DNA from: Halomonas ventosae
Lineage (GTDB): Bacteria; Pseudomonadota; Gammaproteobacteria; Pseudomonadales; Halomonadaceae
Reading direction: 5' to 3'
NCBI RefSeq assembly: GCF_004363555.1
Contig: NZ_SNZJ01000003.1
Span: 93,921 to 157,920 of the forward strand
Length of the DNA stretch: 64,000 nt
The notes under the pieces were generated by a model. That model searched no databases, had not been told where the DNA came from, and saw only the letters and a program-made list of their open reading frames with translations. Below are positions 35,506-44,418 of this stretch, piece by piece. Within the stretch, counting starts at the first letter, position 1, and every line of letters starts with the position of its first letter. The translations under genes and the position numbers were made by a program.

Positions 35506-36672
35506 TTACTGTAGCGACTCGATGACGCCGTCGGCCAGCAGGCGACGGGCAACGATCAGGCGCATGATCTCGTTGGTGCCCTCGAGGATCTGATGCACCC
35601 GGGTATCACGGACCAGGCGCTCCAGGGGGTACTCACGGATGTAACCATAGCCGCCATGCAACTGCAGGGCCTCGTTGCAGACGTTGAAGCCCATGTCGGT
35701 GGCGAAGCGCTTGGCCATGGCACAGTGGGCCGTGGCCTCGGGATCATTCTGGTCGAGGCGCCAGGCGGCGTGGCGCACCATCAGTCGCGCCGCGGTGAGT
35801 TCACTGGCCATGTCGGCGAGCTTGAACTGCAGGGCCTGGAACTGGCTGAGCTCGCGACCGAACTGCTTGCGCTCGGCGAGGTAGTCCCGCGACAGGGTCA
35901 GCGCCTGCTGGGCGGCCCCGAGCGAGCAGCTGGCGATGTTCAGGCGCCCACCGTCGAGGCCCTTCATGGCGAACCTGAAGCCCTCTCCCTCTGCCCCCAG
36001 GCGGTTGGTGACCGGCACCCGCACGCCGTCGAAACTGACCAGGCGCGTCGGCTGGCTCTTCCAGCCCATCTTCTCCTCGTTCTTGCCGTACTCGATCCCC
36101 GCGGCATCGGCCGGCACCACGATCGCCGAGACCCCGCCGGCGCCGCTGTCGGGTGCGCCGGTGCGGGCCATCACCACCAGCACCTCGGTGGCCCCCGCGC
36201 CGGAAATGAACATCTTGCTGCCGGAGAGGACATACTCGTCCCCCTCGCGCACGGCCTTGGTGCGCAGGCTGGCGGCATCCGAGCCGGCACCGGGCTCGGT
36301 GAGGCAGTAGGAGCCGAGCGCCTCACCGGCTACCATGGCGGGGACCCAGGCCTCGCGCAGGGCATCGTCGCCCCAGCTGGCGATCATCCAGGTCACCATG
36401 TTGTGAATGGTCAGGTAGGCGGTGGTGGCGATGCAGCCCTGGGCGAGCTGCTCGAAGATCAGCGAGGCCTCAAGGCGCGATAGGCCCAGGCCGCCATGTT
36501 CTTCCGGGGTATAGATGCCGAGGAACCCCGCCTCGCCGGCCCGGCGGATCACCTCCACCGGGAAGTGGGAGCGCGCGTCCCAGTCGGCGGCATGCTCGAC
36601 CAGTTCGGCCCTCGCGAAGTCGGCGGCCGCCGCGGCCAGCGCCTTCTGGTCATCGGTCAGGGAGAAGTCCAT
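35506..36672 (-). CDS. Acyl-CoA dehydrogenase, probably isobutyryl-CoA dehydrogenase
   Basis: 388 residues: GGLGLSRLEASLIFEQLA, YCLTEPGAGSDAASLRTKA, GSKMFISGAGATEVLVVMA, ERKQFGRELSQFQALQFKLADM, QLHGGYGYIREYPLERLVRD, and the catalytic Glu in ILEGTNEIMRLIVARRLL. Linkage to HIBCH-like and mmsB genes points to isobutyryl-CoA (valine), though other branched acyl-CoAs are possible. It is the first gene of the unit, and its promoter region carries two palindromes shared with the divergent LiuR-like regulator. Confidence 0.9.
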   Translation of the reverse strand: MDFSLTDDQKALAAAAADFARAELVEHAADWDARSHFPVEVIRRAGEAGFLGIYTPEEHGGLGLSRLEASLIFEQLAQGCIATTAYLTIHNMVTWMIASWGDDALREAWVPAMVAGEALGSYCLTEPGAGSDAASLRTKAVREGDEYVLSGSKMFISGAGATEVLVVMARTGAPDSGAGGVSAIVVPADAAGIEYGKNEEKMGWKSQPTRLVSFDGVRVPVTNRLGAEGEGFRFAMKGLDGGRLNIASCSLGAAQQALTLSRDYLAERKQFGRELSQFQALQFKLADMASELTAARLMVRHAAWRLDQNDPEATAHCAMAKRFATDMGFNVCNEALQLHGGYGYIREYPLERLVRDTRVHQILEGTNEIMRLIVARRLLADGVIESLQ

Positions 36673-36801
36673 GGGGAATCCCTCTTGTTCAGCAATGAGT
36701 GGGTGACGTCTTTGTGGTTGTTGTCTGGGCCACTAAGGGCCCCGGGCGGGTCTCGGGGACACCCCGGCGACATCGTTGCCTCGCCCGGCCGGCTGGACAC
36801 C

Positions 36802-36821
36802 AACCTAGCACTTGCTAGGTT
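36802..36821. promoter_or_regulatory. Palindrome AACCTAGCA-CT-TGCTAGGTT
   Basis: Perfect 9-bp arms around two bases, in the divergent region between the valine unit and the LiuR-like gene. The size and near-contiguous arms suit a TetR-type dimer. It is a different sequence from the LiuR-like site 33 bases away, suggesting a second regulator. Confidence 0.55.
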
Positions 36822-36853
36822 TATCCCATATCACCCCATGGTCGAACAAGCAC

Positions 36854-36869
36854 TTTACGTTAACGTAAA
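36854..36869. promoter_or_regulatory. 16-bp palindrome TTTACGTTAACGTAAA, LiuR-type operator
   Basis: A perfect palindrome 68 bases before the MerR-family gene start. Its form fits the published LiuR-type operators of branched-chain amino acid regulons in proteobacteria, as I recall them. It probably controls the valine genes and liuR itself. Confidence 0.7.
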
Positions 36870-36936
36870 CCTCGTCTAGTGTTGCCAGACGAGGTGGGAA
36901 ACCGCCGGTTCACCACCCGGTCACAGGATCGACGTC

Positions 36937-37380
36937 ATGACACAGCCAAGCGCCCCGGCCAACGAGGCCAGCCAGGAGGCCCTGCCCCGCCAGCACCGAC
37001 ACTACACCATCGGTGAGCTGGCGAGGATGTTCGAGGTCACGCCACGCACCATCCGCTTCTACGAGCAGGAAGGCCTGCTGGCGCCCCGCCGCGAGGGACA
37101 GAAGCGCATCTACCGCGAGAAGGACCGGGTGCGCCTGAAGCTGACCCTGCGCGGCAAACGACTGGGATTCTCGCTGGCCGAGATCCGCGAGGTGGTGACG
37201 ATGTACGACGCCATGCCCGACGGCAACGCGCGCCAGCTCTGGCGACTGCTGGAGATACTGGCCGACAAGCGCGACAACCTCGAGCGTCAGCTGGAGGACA
37301 TCCGCCTGATGCGCATGGAGATCGACGACGTGGACCACCGTGCCCGGGAGGTACTGCGCAACCTCGGCCACGAGGCCTGA
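36937..37380 (+). CDS. liuR: MerR-family regulator, LiuR-like
   Basis: 147 residues: YTIGELARMFEVTPRTIRFYEQEGLL is the MerR winged helix (residues ~21-47), followed by RREGQKRIYREKDRVRLKLTLRGKRLGFSLAEI and a coiled-coil dimerisation helix (~105-140). There is no metal-binding Cys cluster. LiuR proteins repress branched-chain amino acid and fatty-acid catabolic genes. Position, divergent from valine genes with a matching palindrome upstream, supports that identity. Confidence 0.85.
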   Translation: MTQPSAPANEASQEALPRQHRHYTIGELARMFEVTPRTIRFYEQEGLLAPRREGQKRIYREKDRVRLKLTLRGKRLGFSLAEIREVVTMYDAMPDGNARQLWRLLEILADKRDNLERQLEDIRLMRMEIDDVDHRAREVLRNLGHEA

Positions 37381-37464
37381 GCGATGGGCAAGCGCCTGGC
37401 GAACCACGACGTCATTACCCGTTTCACGCACACCGCCACAGGCAACAACAAGACGAGAAACACC

Positions 37465-39156
37465 ATGACACGCCAACATCGATCGATCAGCTACGTCAGC
37501 GGCATCAGCGACACCCCCCTCAAGGGCCAGACCATCGGTGACTGCTTCGACGATACCGTGGCGCGCTTCGCCGAGCGCGACGCGCTGATCAGCCGCCACC
37601 AGGGGCTGCGCTACAGCTGGAAGGCGCTGCAGCAGGCCGTGGACGAGGCGGCCCGCGCCCTGCTCGCCCTGGGCGTGGACAAGGGCGACCGGGTCGGCAT
37701 CTGGTCGCCCAACTGTGCCGAATGGACCATCACCCAGTTCGCCACCGCGAAGATCGGCGCCATCCTGGTCAACATCAACCCCAGCTATCGGACCCACGAG
37801 CTCGAGTACGCCCTCAAGCAGTCAGGCGCCTCGACGCTGGTCCTGCAGGGGGCCTTCAAGACCTCCGACTACGTTGCCACCCTGGCCGAGCTGGCCCCGG
37901 AGCTGCGTGACGGTGCCCCGGGCACCTTCTCCAGCGCCAAGCTGCCCGAGCTGAAGCGGGTGGTCTGCCTCGACGCCGACCGCGCGCTGACCGGCATGCT
38001 GACCTGGCCGCAGATGCTGGCCCATGCCGACGAGGTCTCCGCCGAGCACCTGGCCGATGTCCAGGCCAGCCTGCAGTTCGACGACCCGATCAACATCCAG
38101 TACACCTCGGGGACCACGGGTGCGCCCAAGGGCGCCACCCTCTCCCACCACAACATCCTCAACAATGGCTTCTTCGTGGCCCGCACCATGAACCTCAGCG
38201 AAGCCGACCGCATGGTGATCCCGGTCCCGCTCTACCACTGCTTCGGCATGGTGATGGGCAACCTGGGCTGCGTGACCCACGGCGCCACCATGATCTATCC
38301 GGGCGACGGCTTCGACCCCGAGCAGACGCTGCGCGCCGTCTCCGAAGAGAAGGCCACCACTCTCTACGGCGTGCCCACCATGTTCATCGCCGAACTGGAG
38401 CATCCCGAGTTCGAGAGCTTCGACCTCTCCAGCCTGCGTACCGGCATCATGGCCGGCTCCATCTGCCCCATCGAGGTGATGCGCAAGGTGATCGATCGCA
38501 TGAACATGCAGGACGTCACCATCTGCTATGGCATGACCGAGACCAGCCCGGTGAGCACCCAGACCCAGACCGATGCCCCGCTTGAGAAGCGGGTCACCAC
38601 CGTGGGCACCATCCACCCCCACCTGGAAGTCAAGCTGGTGAGCCCCGAGACCGGCGCCGTGGTGGCCCGCGGCGAGACCGGCGAGCTCTGTACCCGCGGC
38701 TACAGCGTAATGCTCGGCTACTGGAACAACCCGGAGGCCACCGACAAGGCGATCGACAAGGCCGGCTGGATGCACACCGGGGACCTCGCCACCATGGATG
38801 ACGAGGGCTATGTGGCGATCGTCGGGCGCATCAAGGACATGATCATCCGCGGCGGCGAGAACATCTATCCACGGGAGATCGAGGACTTCCTCTATACCCA
38901 CCCGGCCATCTCGGACGTGCAGGTGATCGGCGTGCCCGACGAGAAGTACGGCGAGGAGGTGATGGCCTGGGTCAAGCTGACCGAGGGCGAGTCGCTCAGC
39001 GAGGAGGAACTCAAGGCCTTCTGCAAGGGCCAGATCGCTCACTACAAGGTGCCGCGCTACGTGAAGTTCGTCGACGAATTCCCGATGACCGTCACCGGCA
39101 AGATCCAGAAGTTCAAGATGCGCGAGGAAGCCACCCACGAGCTGGGGCTGGCCTAG
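37465..39156 (+). CDS. AMP-forming acyl-CoA synthetase
   Basis: 563 residues of the ANL superfamily: [20 protein letters not shown] (P-loop), [56 protein letters not shown] and catalytic Lys in [10 protein letters not shown]; all are quoted only in part. Activates a fatty or branched-chain acid to acyl-CoA; the closest match I recall is the medium/short-chain class. It follows liuR by 84 bases, so it probably belongs to the LiuR regulon. The ATG at 37465 is preferred; an in-frame ATG at 37384 lacks a clear ribosome-binding site. Confidence 0.88.
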   Translation: MTRQHRSISYVSGISDTPLKGQTIGDCFDDTVARFAERDALISRHQGLRYSWKALQQAVDEAARALLALGVDKGDRVGIWSPNCAEWTITQFATAKIGAILVNINPSYRTHELEYALKQSGASTLVLQGAFKTSDYVATLAELAPELRDGAPGTFSSAKLPELKRVVCLDADRALTGMLTWPQMLAHADEVSAEHLADVQASLQFDDPINIQYTSGTTGAPKGATLSHHNILNNGFFVARTMNLSEADRMVIPVPLYHCFGMVMGNLGCVTHGATMIYPGDGFDPEQTLRAVSEEKATTLYGVPTMFIAELEHPEFESFDLSSLRTGIMAGSICPIEVMRKVIDRMNMQDVTICYGMTETSPVSTQTQTDAPLEKRVTTVGTIHPHLEVKLVSPETGAVVARGETGELCTRGYSVMLGYWNNPEATDKAIDKAGWMHTGDLATMDDEGYVAIVGRIKDMIIRGGENIYPREIEDFLYTHPAISDVQVIGVPDEKYGEEVMAWVKLTEGESLSEEELKAFCKGQIAHYKVPRYVKFVDEFPMTVTGKIQKFKMREEATHELGLA

Positions 39157-39170
39157 GCTAGACGCCGAGC

Positions 39171-39226
39171 GGCCAAGCGGCCAAGCGGCCAAGCGGCCAA
39201 GCGGCCAAGCGGCCAAGCGGCCAAGG
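39171..39226. repeat. Octamer array GGCCAAGC x6.9
   Basis: Six perfect GGCCAAGC units and a seventh ending in G, starting 14 bases after the acyl-CoA synthetase stop. It forms the left arm of composite element C. The unit differs from CCGAGCG at the other loci but keeps complementarity to the TTGGCTGC octamer. Confidence 0.95.
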
Positions 39227-39254
39227 CAAGAGTAGAAAGAAGAAAGTAGAAAGC

Positions 39255-39294
39255 GAATCCCCGCGGACCCAAGGTCTCGCGGGGATTCTTTTAC
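39255..39294. terminator. Terminator of composite element C
   Basis: An 11-bp stem GAATCCCCGCG / CGCGGGGATTC, capped by an inner GACC/GGTC stem, followed by TTTTAC. It lies between convergent acyl-CoA synthetase and hpt. Confidence 0.85.
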
Positions 39295-39373
39295 TTGCAA
39301 CGCAACCACTTGCTACTTGTCACTTTCACCTTGCCACTCTGCAGGCAGCAGGAACCTGGCCCATCGTCTGACA

Positions 39374-39390
39374 GCTTGGCTGCTTGGCGC
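39374..39390. repeat. Degenerate octamers CTTGGCTGCTTGGCGCT
   Basis: About two TTGGCTGC-type units, ending TGGCGCT directly against the hpt stop codon (TTA at 39391 on the plus strand). The same TGGCGCTTA junction occurs at the mmsB stop. Confidence 0.7.
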
Positions 39391-39969
39391 TTAGAGCCCC
39401 TTGGGCGCGTAGATGCCCGGGGCATTGCGCCAGTAGCCCTTGTAGTCCATGCCGAAGCCGAAGACATAGCGGTCGGCGACTTCCAGGCTGCAGTAGTCGG
39501 CCTTGAGCCCGGGGACCGCCTTGCGGTCGTGCTGCTTGTCGACCAGCACCGCGGTGGAGATGCTTGCCGCCCCCGCCTGCCGGCAGTAGTCGAGAATCGC
39601 GGCCAGGGTGGCGCCCTCGTCGAGGATGTCATCGACGATCACCACGTGACGACCGGCCATGGGCACCTCCGGGGAGACCCGCCAGAACAGCTCGCCACCC
39701 CGTAGCCCCCCCCGGTAGCGGGTGGCGTGGAGGTAGTCGACCTCGAGGGGAAAGCCCAGCCGGGTCAGCAGGTGGCCAGTGGTGATCAGGCCGCCGTTCA
39801 TCACGCAGTAGAAGACCGGCAGGCGGTCACCCAGGTCGCGGGTGATCTCGTCGGCCATGCGGTCCAGGGCACGCTCGACCTCGGGCTGCGAGATCAGGCA
39901 GTCGGCATTGTCCATGACATCGCGCATATCGGTCAGGGACGGCAGGGAATCGGCATCGAGTCGGGACAT
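39391..39969 (-). CDS. hpt: Hypoxanthine-guanine phosphoribosyltransferase
   Basis: Purine salvage: hypoxanthine or guanine plus PRPP gives IMP or GMP. 192 residues, PRPP loop VVIVDDILDEGATLAAIL, YCVMNGGLITTGHLL near the N-terminus, and DRYVFGFGMDYKGYWRNAPGIYA at the base-binding end. The ATG at 39969 matches the family start; the frame is open upstream but that part has no similarity. It is 43 bases downstream of nagZ on the same strand. Confidence 0.93.
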   Translation of the reverse strand: MSRLDADSLPSLTDMRDVMDNADCLISQPEVERALDRMADEITRDLGDRLPVFYCVMNGGLITTGHLLTRLGFPLEVDYLHATRYRGGLRGGELFWRVSPEVPMAGRHVVIVDDILDEGATLAAILDYCRQAGAASISTAVLVDKQHDRKAVPGLKADYCSLEVADRYVFGFGMDYKGYWRNAPGIYAPKGL

Positions 39970-40012
39970 CGTCGGTCGGCTCTTGATGGGAAGCGGAGGA
40001 AAGAAGGTTGGT

Positions 40013-41026
40013 TCAGCCGGCGGCCATCGCCTCGAGACGCGCATGGACGCGTCGCCAGCGCGACAGAGCCCCCAGCGCCTTGAGGTCGGGACGGGCCCTG
40101 GCGTAGCGCAGCCGCGTGGCGCGACGCGCCTGGCGACCCTGGCAGGCGTCCAGCACCTCGCGGGCCGCGCTGCGGTCGTTGCAGACCAGCAGCATGTCGC
40201 AGCCCGCAGCCAGCGCCAGCCGGGCCCGCTCCGCGGGCGTGCCGGCGGCGGCCGCACCGGCCATGCTCAGGTCGTCGGAGAAGATCACGCCCTTGAAACC
40301 CAGGCTCTGGCGCAGCATGCCCAGCCAGGCCGGGGAGAAGCCCGCGGGGCGCGGGTCGAAGTCGGAATAGACGACATGCGCGGGCATCACCGCATCGAGC
40401 CGGGGCGCCAGCTCGGCGAAGGGCAGGAGGTCATGGCGGCGCAGCGCCTCCAGAGGGCGCCCATCCACCGGCAGCTCATGATGGGAGTCGGCCGCCACGC
40501 CACCGTGGCCCGGGAAGTGCTTGCCCACGGCCACCATGCCCGCCTCGTGCAGGCCATCCAGGAAGGCACGGCCGAGGCGGGCCACCGCCCGAGGATCGGC
40601 GGAGAAGCTGCGATCGCCGATCACGCTGGAGCTGCCCCCGTCCACGTCCAGCACCGGGGCAAAGGTGAGGTCGAGGCCGCAGGCTGCCATCTCCATGCCC
40701 AGCAGCCAGCCGGCATCCTGGCAGAGGCGCACCGTCACCTCGGGCTGGTGGGCGAAGTCGCGACCCAGGCGGCCCATGGCCGGCAGGCGGGTGACGCCCT
40801 CGCGAAGCCGCTGGACCCGCCCCCCTTCCTGGTCGACCGCCAGCAGCAGGTCGGGACGCACGCGACGGACCTCGTCGCACAGGGTGCGGACCTGGTCGGC
40901 CGAGGCGATATTGCGGGCGAACAGGATCACGCCCCCGACCTCGGGACGCACCAGCAGCGCCTGTTCCTCGGGCGTCAGGCGCTGGCCCTCCAGATCCAGC
41001 ATCACCGGTCCGAGCATCTGGGTCAT
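40013..41026 (-). CDS. nagZ: Beta-N-acetylhexosaminidase NagZ (GH3)
   Basis: Cytoplasmic cell-wall recycling enzyme releasing GlcNAc from anhydromuropeptides. 337 residues: GGVILFARNIAS, LLLAVDQEGGRVQRLREG, VGKHFPGHGGVAADSHHELP (the His-containing general acid loop), VIFSDDLSMAGA with the catalytic Asp nucleophile. Length equals E. coli NagZ (341). Paired with hpt on the minus strand, as in Pseudomonas. Confidence 0.94.
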   Translation of the reverse strand: MTQMLGPVMLDLEGQRLTPEEQALLVRPEVGGVILFARNIASADQVRTLCDEVRRVRPDLLLAVDQEGGRVQRLREGVTRLPAMGRLGRDFAHQPEVTVRLCQDAGWLLGMEMAACGLDLTFAPVLDVDGGSSSVIGDRSFSADPRAVARLGRAFLDGLHEAGMVAVGKHFPGHGGVAADSHHELPVDGRPLEALRRHDLLPFAELAPRLDAVMPAHVVYSDFDPRPAGFSPAWLGMLRQSLGFKGVIFSDDLSMAGAAAAGTPAERARLALAAGCDMLLVCNDRSAAREVLDACQGRQARRATRLRYARARPDLKALGALSRWRRVHARLEAMAAG

Positions 41027-41174
41027 GAGCGTGCCCCTGGAAGATGAAAGGGAGCCGATTCTAGACCAAAGCCGCAGCGCAGGACAGCCCGCGAGGGGCA
41101 CGGCTGTATCCGGGCAATCGACGCCATCCCCCCATACAATGGGCAACCGGATCCGACTGGACAGGAGTCACCCC

Positions 41175-42026
41175 TTGCTCGCCGACCTCCCCCCCTTCCT
41201 GCTCTGGCCCCTGGCGGTCGTCCTGGGCCTGTGCCTGGGCAGCTTCCTCAACGTGGTGATCACCCGGCTGCCAGTCATGCTGATGCGCGGCTGGCGCGCC
41301 GAGGCCCGCGAGGCCCTGGAACTGGCGCCGGAAGAGGCAGCGCCCTTCAACCTGGTGACCCCCCGCTCGCTGTGCCCGCGCTGCGAGGCCCCCATCGCCT
41401 GGCACGACAACATCCCGCTGCTCGGCTGGTTCAAGCGCCGCGGGCGCTGTGCCAGCTGCCACACGCGCATCAGTCCCCAGTACCCCCTGGTGGAGCTCGC
41501 CGGGGGCGTGCTGGCCGTGGCGGTGCTGGCACTCTTCGGGCCGACCCTGGAGGCGCTGTTCATCCTCGGCGCCTGCCTGGCCCTGCTGGCCATGGCGGTG
41601 ATCGACCTGCGCACCCAGCTGCTCCCGGACCTGCTCACCCTGCCCCTGCTGTGGGCAGGGCTGCTCTACCAGCTGCTCTTTCAGCCGTTGCTGCTGCCCT
41701 CGGCCGTCATCGGTGCCATGGCCGGGTACCTCGTGCTGTGGAGCTTCTACTGGCTGTTCAAGCTGGTCACCGGCAAGGAAGGCATGGGCTACGGCGACTT
41801 CAAGCTGCTGGCCGCCCTGGGCGCCTGGCTGGGCTGGCAATACCTGCCGCTGGTGCTGATCCTCTCCGCCGGGGCGGGCGCGGTGGTGGGCATCCTCATC
41901 CAGCTGGCCATCCCGCGTCTGCGCGGTGCCCCGCTGCCCTTCGGGCCCTGGCTGGTGATGGCCGGCTGGATCGCCCTGCTGGCCGGCGAGCCGCTGATGG
42001 CGCTCTACACCGAGCTGCTGTATTGA
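41175..42026 (+). CDS. pilD: Type IV prepilin peptidase / N-methyltransferase
   Basis: Inner-membrane aspartic protease that cleaves and methylates prepilins. About 283 residues and seven or eight membrane helices: LGSFLNVVITRLP, zinc site CPRCEAPI...GRCASC, Asp motifs in MAVIDLRTQLLPDLLTLP and GMGYGDFKLLAALG. A TTG at 41175 is chosen because ACAGGAGTCACCCC lies directly upstream; the in-frame ATG at 41139 has none. It leads a pilD-coaE-yacG unit, but pilB and pilC are not beside it here. Confidence 0.92.
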   Translation: MLADLPPFLLWPLAVVLGLCLGSFLNVVITRLPVMLMRGWRAEAREALELAPEEAAPFNLVTPRSLCPRCEAPIAWHDNIPLLGWFKRRGRCASCHTRISPQYPLVELAGGVLAVAVLALFGPTLEALFILGACLALLAMAVIDLRTQLLPDLLTLPLLWAGLLYQLLFQPLLLPSAVIGAMAGYLVLWSFYWLFKLVTGKEGMGYGDFKLLAALGAWLGWQYLPLVLILSAGAGAVVGILIQLAIPRLRGAPLPFGPWLVMAGWIALLAGEPLMALYTELLY

Positions 42027-42069
42027 CCTCACCATGACGCGCACCCATGCACCCACCAGGGAGACGAGA

Positions 42070-42684
42070 ATGATCATCGGCGTGACAGGCGGCATCGCCT
42101 CGGGCAAGTCGACGGTTGCGCGGGCCTTCGCCGCGCGGGGCATTCCCTGGGTGGATGCCGACGAGGTGGCGCGAGAGGTCGTGGCCCCGGGGGAGCCGGC
42201 ACTCGCCGAGATCGCCGAGCATTTCGGGCCTGAGGTCCTGACGCCCGACGGCGGCCTGGACAGGCGGGCGCTGCGCGAGATCGTCTTCGCCGATGCCGAG
42301 GCACGGCAGCGACTGGAGCGGATCACGCACCCGCGGATACGCCAGCGCCTGGAAGCCCACCTCGAGCGGCTCCAGGCCCAGGGGGCGCCCTATGTGCTGC
42401 TGGTCTCCCCGCTGCTGTTCGAGTCCGGCCAGGACGCGATGGTCGACCGCTGCCTGGTCATCGATGTCCCCGAGGTGACCCAGATTGAGCGCACGGCGGC
42501 ACGCGACGGCGTGGACGAGGCCCAGGCCCGGGCCATCGTCGCGGCCCAGATGTCACGGACGGAGCGCCTGGCGCGCGCCGACGACGTGATCGACAACTCC
42601 GCCGACGAGGCGGGCCTGGACGCCCAGGTCGTGAAGCTCGACCGCCGGTACCGGGCCGCCGTCGGTTTGCCTCCCGGGCGCTGA
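42070..42684 (+). CDS. coaE: Dephospho-CoA kinase
   Basis: Last step of coenzyme A synthesis. 204 residues with P-loop VTGGIASGKSTVARAF, WVDADEVAREVV, THPRIRQRLEAHL and VSPLLFESG. GAGACGAGA precedes the ATG; an ATG 12 codons earlier is less likely. It lies 43 bases after pilD and 42 before yacG, the classical gammaproteobacterial order. Confidence 0.95.
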   Translation: MIIGVTGGIASGKSTVARAFAARGIPWVDADEVAREVVAPGEPALAEIAEHFGPEVLTPDGGLDRRALREIVFADAEARQRLERITHPRIRQRLEAHLERLQAQGAPYVLLVSPLLFESGQDAMVDRCLVIDVPEVTQIERTAARDGVDEAQARAIVAAQMSRTERLARADDVIDNSADEAGLDAQVVKLDRRYRAAVGLPPGR

Positions 42685-42726
42685 TTCGTCATCCTTCCCC
42701 GACCATCCTGCCGAAGACGATATCGC

Positions 42727-42960
42727 ATGAGCACGCACGACACCTCGCGCCCCCTGGAAGTCGCCTGCCCGCAGTGCCGCAAGAAGGTACTGTGGAGCGA
42801 GGCCAACCCCTACCGCCCCTTCTGCAGCAAGCGCTGCCGGCTGCTGGACCTGGGCGCCTGGGCCGACGAGTCCCATCGCATCGCCGGCGAGCCCGCCATG
42901 GACGAGACCGACATCGATGCGCTGCTGGCGCGCGCGGACCGGGACGGCGAGCCGTCGTGA
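42727..42960 (+). CDS. yacG: DNA gyrase inhibitor YacG (zinc protein)
   Basis: 77 residues: [35 protein letters not shown] gives the C-x2-C, C-x3-C zinc ribbon, followed by an acidic tail. YacG binds GyrB and blocks DNA binding. The stop overlaps the GTG start of the Tus-like gene (GTGA). gyrA lies 12 kb away in this window. Confidence 0.93.
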   Translation: MSTHDTSRPLEVACPQCRKKVLWSEANPYRPFCSKRCRLLDLGAWADESHRIAGEPAMDETDIDALLARADRDGEPS

Positions 42961-43832
42961 GCAGTGACGGGCAGCGCCCGGAATATCGCCTGCTGGCTGA
43001 GCTTGAGGCCCTCTTCGATCGCCTGGTCGAGGAGACCGACGCACTGGTGGCGACCTGGCAGGCCTCGGGCGCCCCGGCCTGGTCCTTCGAGCATGACACG
43101 GCCGATGCCGCCTGGCTGCGCCAGGCGCTGCTCGATGTCTGGTACCAGGATGGCCAGGACGGCCGCGCCACCCGCAGCCATGTGGGCCTGGTGGCGGCCA
43201 ACGAGGCGGTGATGGAGGCGGTTACCCGGGTGAATGCCACCAAGAAGGCCTTCGCCGCGCTGCTGGCGGAGATCCGCAGCGAGGTACCGTCGCTGATCCC
43301 CGAGATCAAGGCGGTGCTGCCCTTCCGGCACCCGGCCCTGCACGACCACCTGCGCGGCACGGGGCTTGCCAGGCTGCACCTCAAGCAGTGCTGGCGGGCG
43401 ATCCCCATGGCCGAGGCCCCGGTGGCCCGCGTGCGCCTGGCCTGGTATGCCAGCGGGCGCTCGATCAAGCGGCTGACGGTGCGCGAGGCCGAGCAGAAGC
43501 TGCTGGCCCTGGACAGCGAGGCTCCCCACGTGCGCATCCAGCTGCGCCAGCTCGCCGGCATCCCCGATGGCGAGCCGCTGGCCCAGGTGCAGACCCAAGC
43601 CCCCCTGATGCGCGCCAACCTCTTCTACCGAGAACCGCTCGAGGACGGACGAACCCGGCGCGCCATGAACATCGCCCTGCCGCTGTTCGTGCCCAGCCCC
43701 GACGGCCGGCTACCCGACCATAACCGCCCGCCCGCTCACCCGCCCGCCACCCGCACCCGGGCCCGGCGACGCGACGAGCGACTGGAGGACAATGCCTTCC
43801 TGCCGAGCCTGCGCGTCTATCGCTACCGCTGA
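42957..43832 (+). CDS. tus: Tus-like DNA replication terminus site-binding protein
   Basis: 291 residues against 309 in E. coli Tus. The region [30 protein letters not shown] aligns by eye with the Tus core [55 protein letters not shown] and the C-terminal [10 protein letters not shown] tail also fit the family. Tus blocks replication forks at Ter sites in one orientation. Starts at GTG overlapping the yacG stop (GTGA). The assignment is from remembered family patterns, so orthology of binding specificity is uncertain. Confidence 0.75.
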   Translation: MSSDGQRPEYRLLAELEALFDRLVEETDALVATWQASGAPAWSFEHDTADAAWLRQALLDVWYQDGQDGRATRSHVGLVAANEAVMEAVTRVNATKKAFAALLAEIRSEVPSLIPEIKAVLPFRHPALHDHLRGTGLARLHLKQCWRAIPMAEAPVARVRLAWYASGRSIKRLTVREAEQKLLALDSEAPHVRIQLRQLAGIPDGEPLAQVQTQAPLMRANLFYREPLEDGRTRRAMNIALPLFVPSPDGRLPDHNRPPAHPPATRTRARRRDERLEDNAFLPSLRVYRYR

Positions 43833-43885
43833 CGGCCGCCGCCGTTGGTGGCGCCAAGGCGGGGAGGAACATCCGGCGTGGCGAC

Positions 43886-44200
43886 TCAGGCGATCCGCCC
43901 GAGGGCCCTGAGGGTGTGCAGCAGGTGGCTGACACTCTCGGCCGACTGGGCGTAGTCGGCCATCAGGGCCTTGAGGCGCTGCTCGAAGGCGCGCTGGAGG
44001 GCCTGCTCGTCCTGCGGCTCGGCGCCGGCCTCCTGCTCCAGGCGCTCGAGTGAACGGACCGGCGGGCCAGTGGGGATATCGAGTTCGCTGTCGGGACTCT
44101 CGAGTTCACGCAGTGCATCGGCGAAGGCATCGTCGAGTTCGCGGAACCTGCGCAACTTCTCTCGTTCGTCCATGGGCTGTCGGGGGTTGTGTGATTTCAT
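43886..44200 (-). CDS. Hypothetical protein, 104 aa, acidic and helical
   Basis: I do not recognise it. Visible: MDEREKLRRFRELDDAFADALRELESPDSELDI, a short Pro/Gly linker, and a C-terminal helix (ALQRAFEQRLKALMADYAQSAESVSHLLHTL). Likely soluble and coiled. The start at 44200 (MKSHNP) is chosen since a TATAAT -10 at 44282-44287 excludes the most upstream ATG; MDEREK at 44173 is an alternative. It is convergent with the Tus-like gene. Confidence 0.55.
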   Translation of the reverse strand: MKSHNPRQPMDEREKLRRFRELDDAFADALRELESPDSELDIPTGPPVRSLERLEQEAGAEPQDEQALQRAFEQRLKALMADYAQSAESVSHLLHTLRALGRIA

Positions 44201-44281
44201 TCGATTCCAATGGTGTCGAGGCGAAGGCCGTGGCGTGAAGAGGGATGAACGGGCCATCGCCGGTACTCGGGGATGCTCCCG

Positions 44282-44287
44282 ATTATA
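44282..44287 (-). promoter_or_regulatory. Candidate -10 box (TATAAT) for the 104-aa gene
   Basis: The minus strand reads TATAAT 82 bases before the start at 44200. The -35 region is poor (TGATTC), so this is tentative. Confidence 0.35.
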
Positions 44288-44374
44288 CGGGCAACGCACC
44301 GACGAATCATCTTCCCATCGGCGTTTTCGCACGGCACGGCATGTCAATCACGAGGGGCATTCAACACAAACGAC

Positions 44375-44398
44375 GACGCCGCCCCGAGGGGCGGCGTC
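44375..44398 (-). terminator. Terminator of mvaT
   Basis: Stem GACGCCGCCC / GGGCGGCGTC (10 bp, 4-base loop), 21 bases past the mvaT stop, followed on the minus strand by GTCGTTTGTGTTG. A near-copy of the stem terminates rpsA. Confidence 0.75.
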
Positions 44399-44418
44399 AT
44401 GCCTTCACGCGAAGGAAC

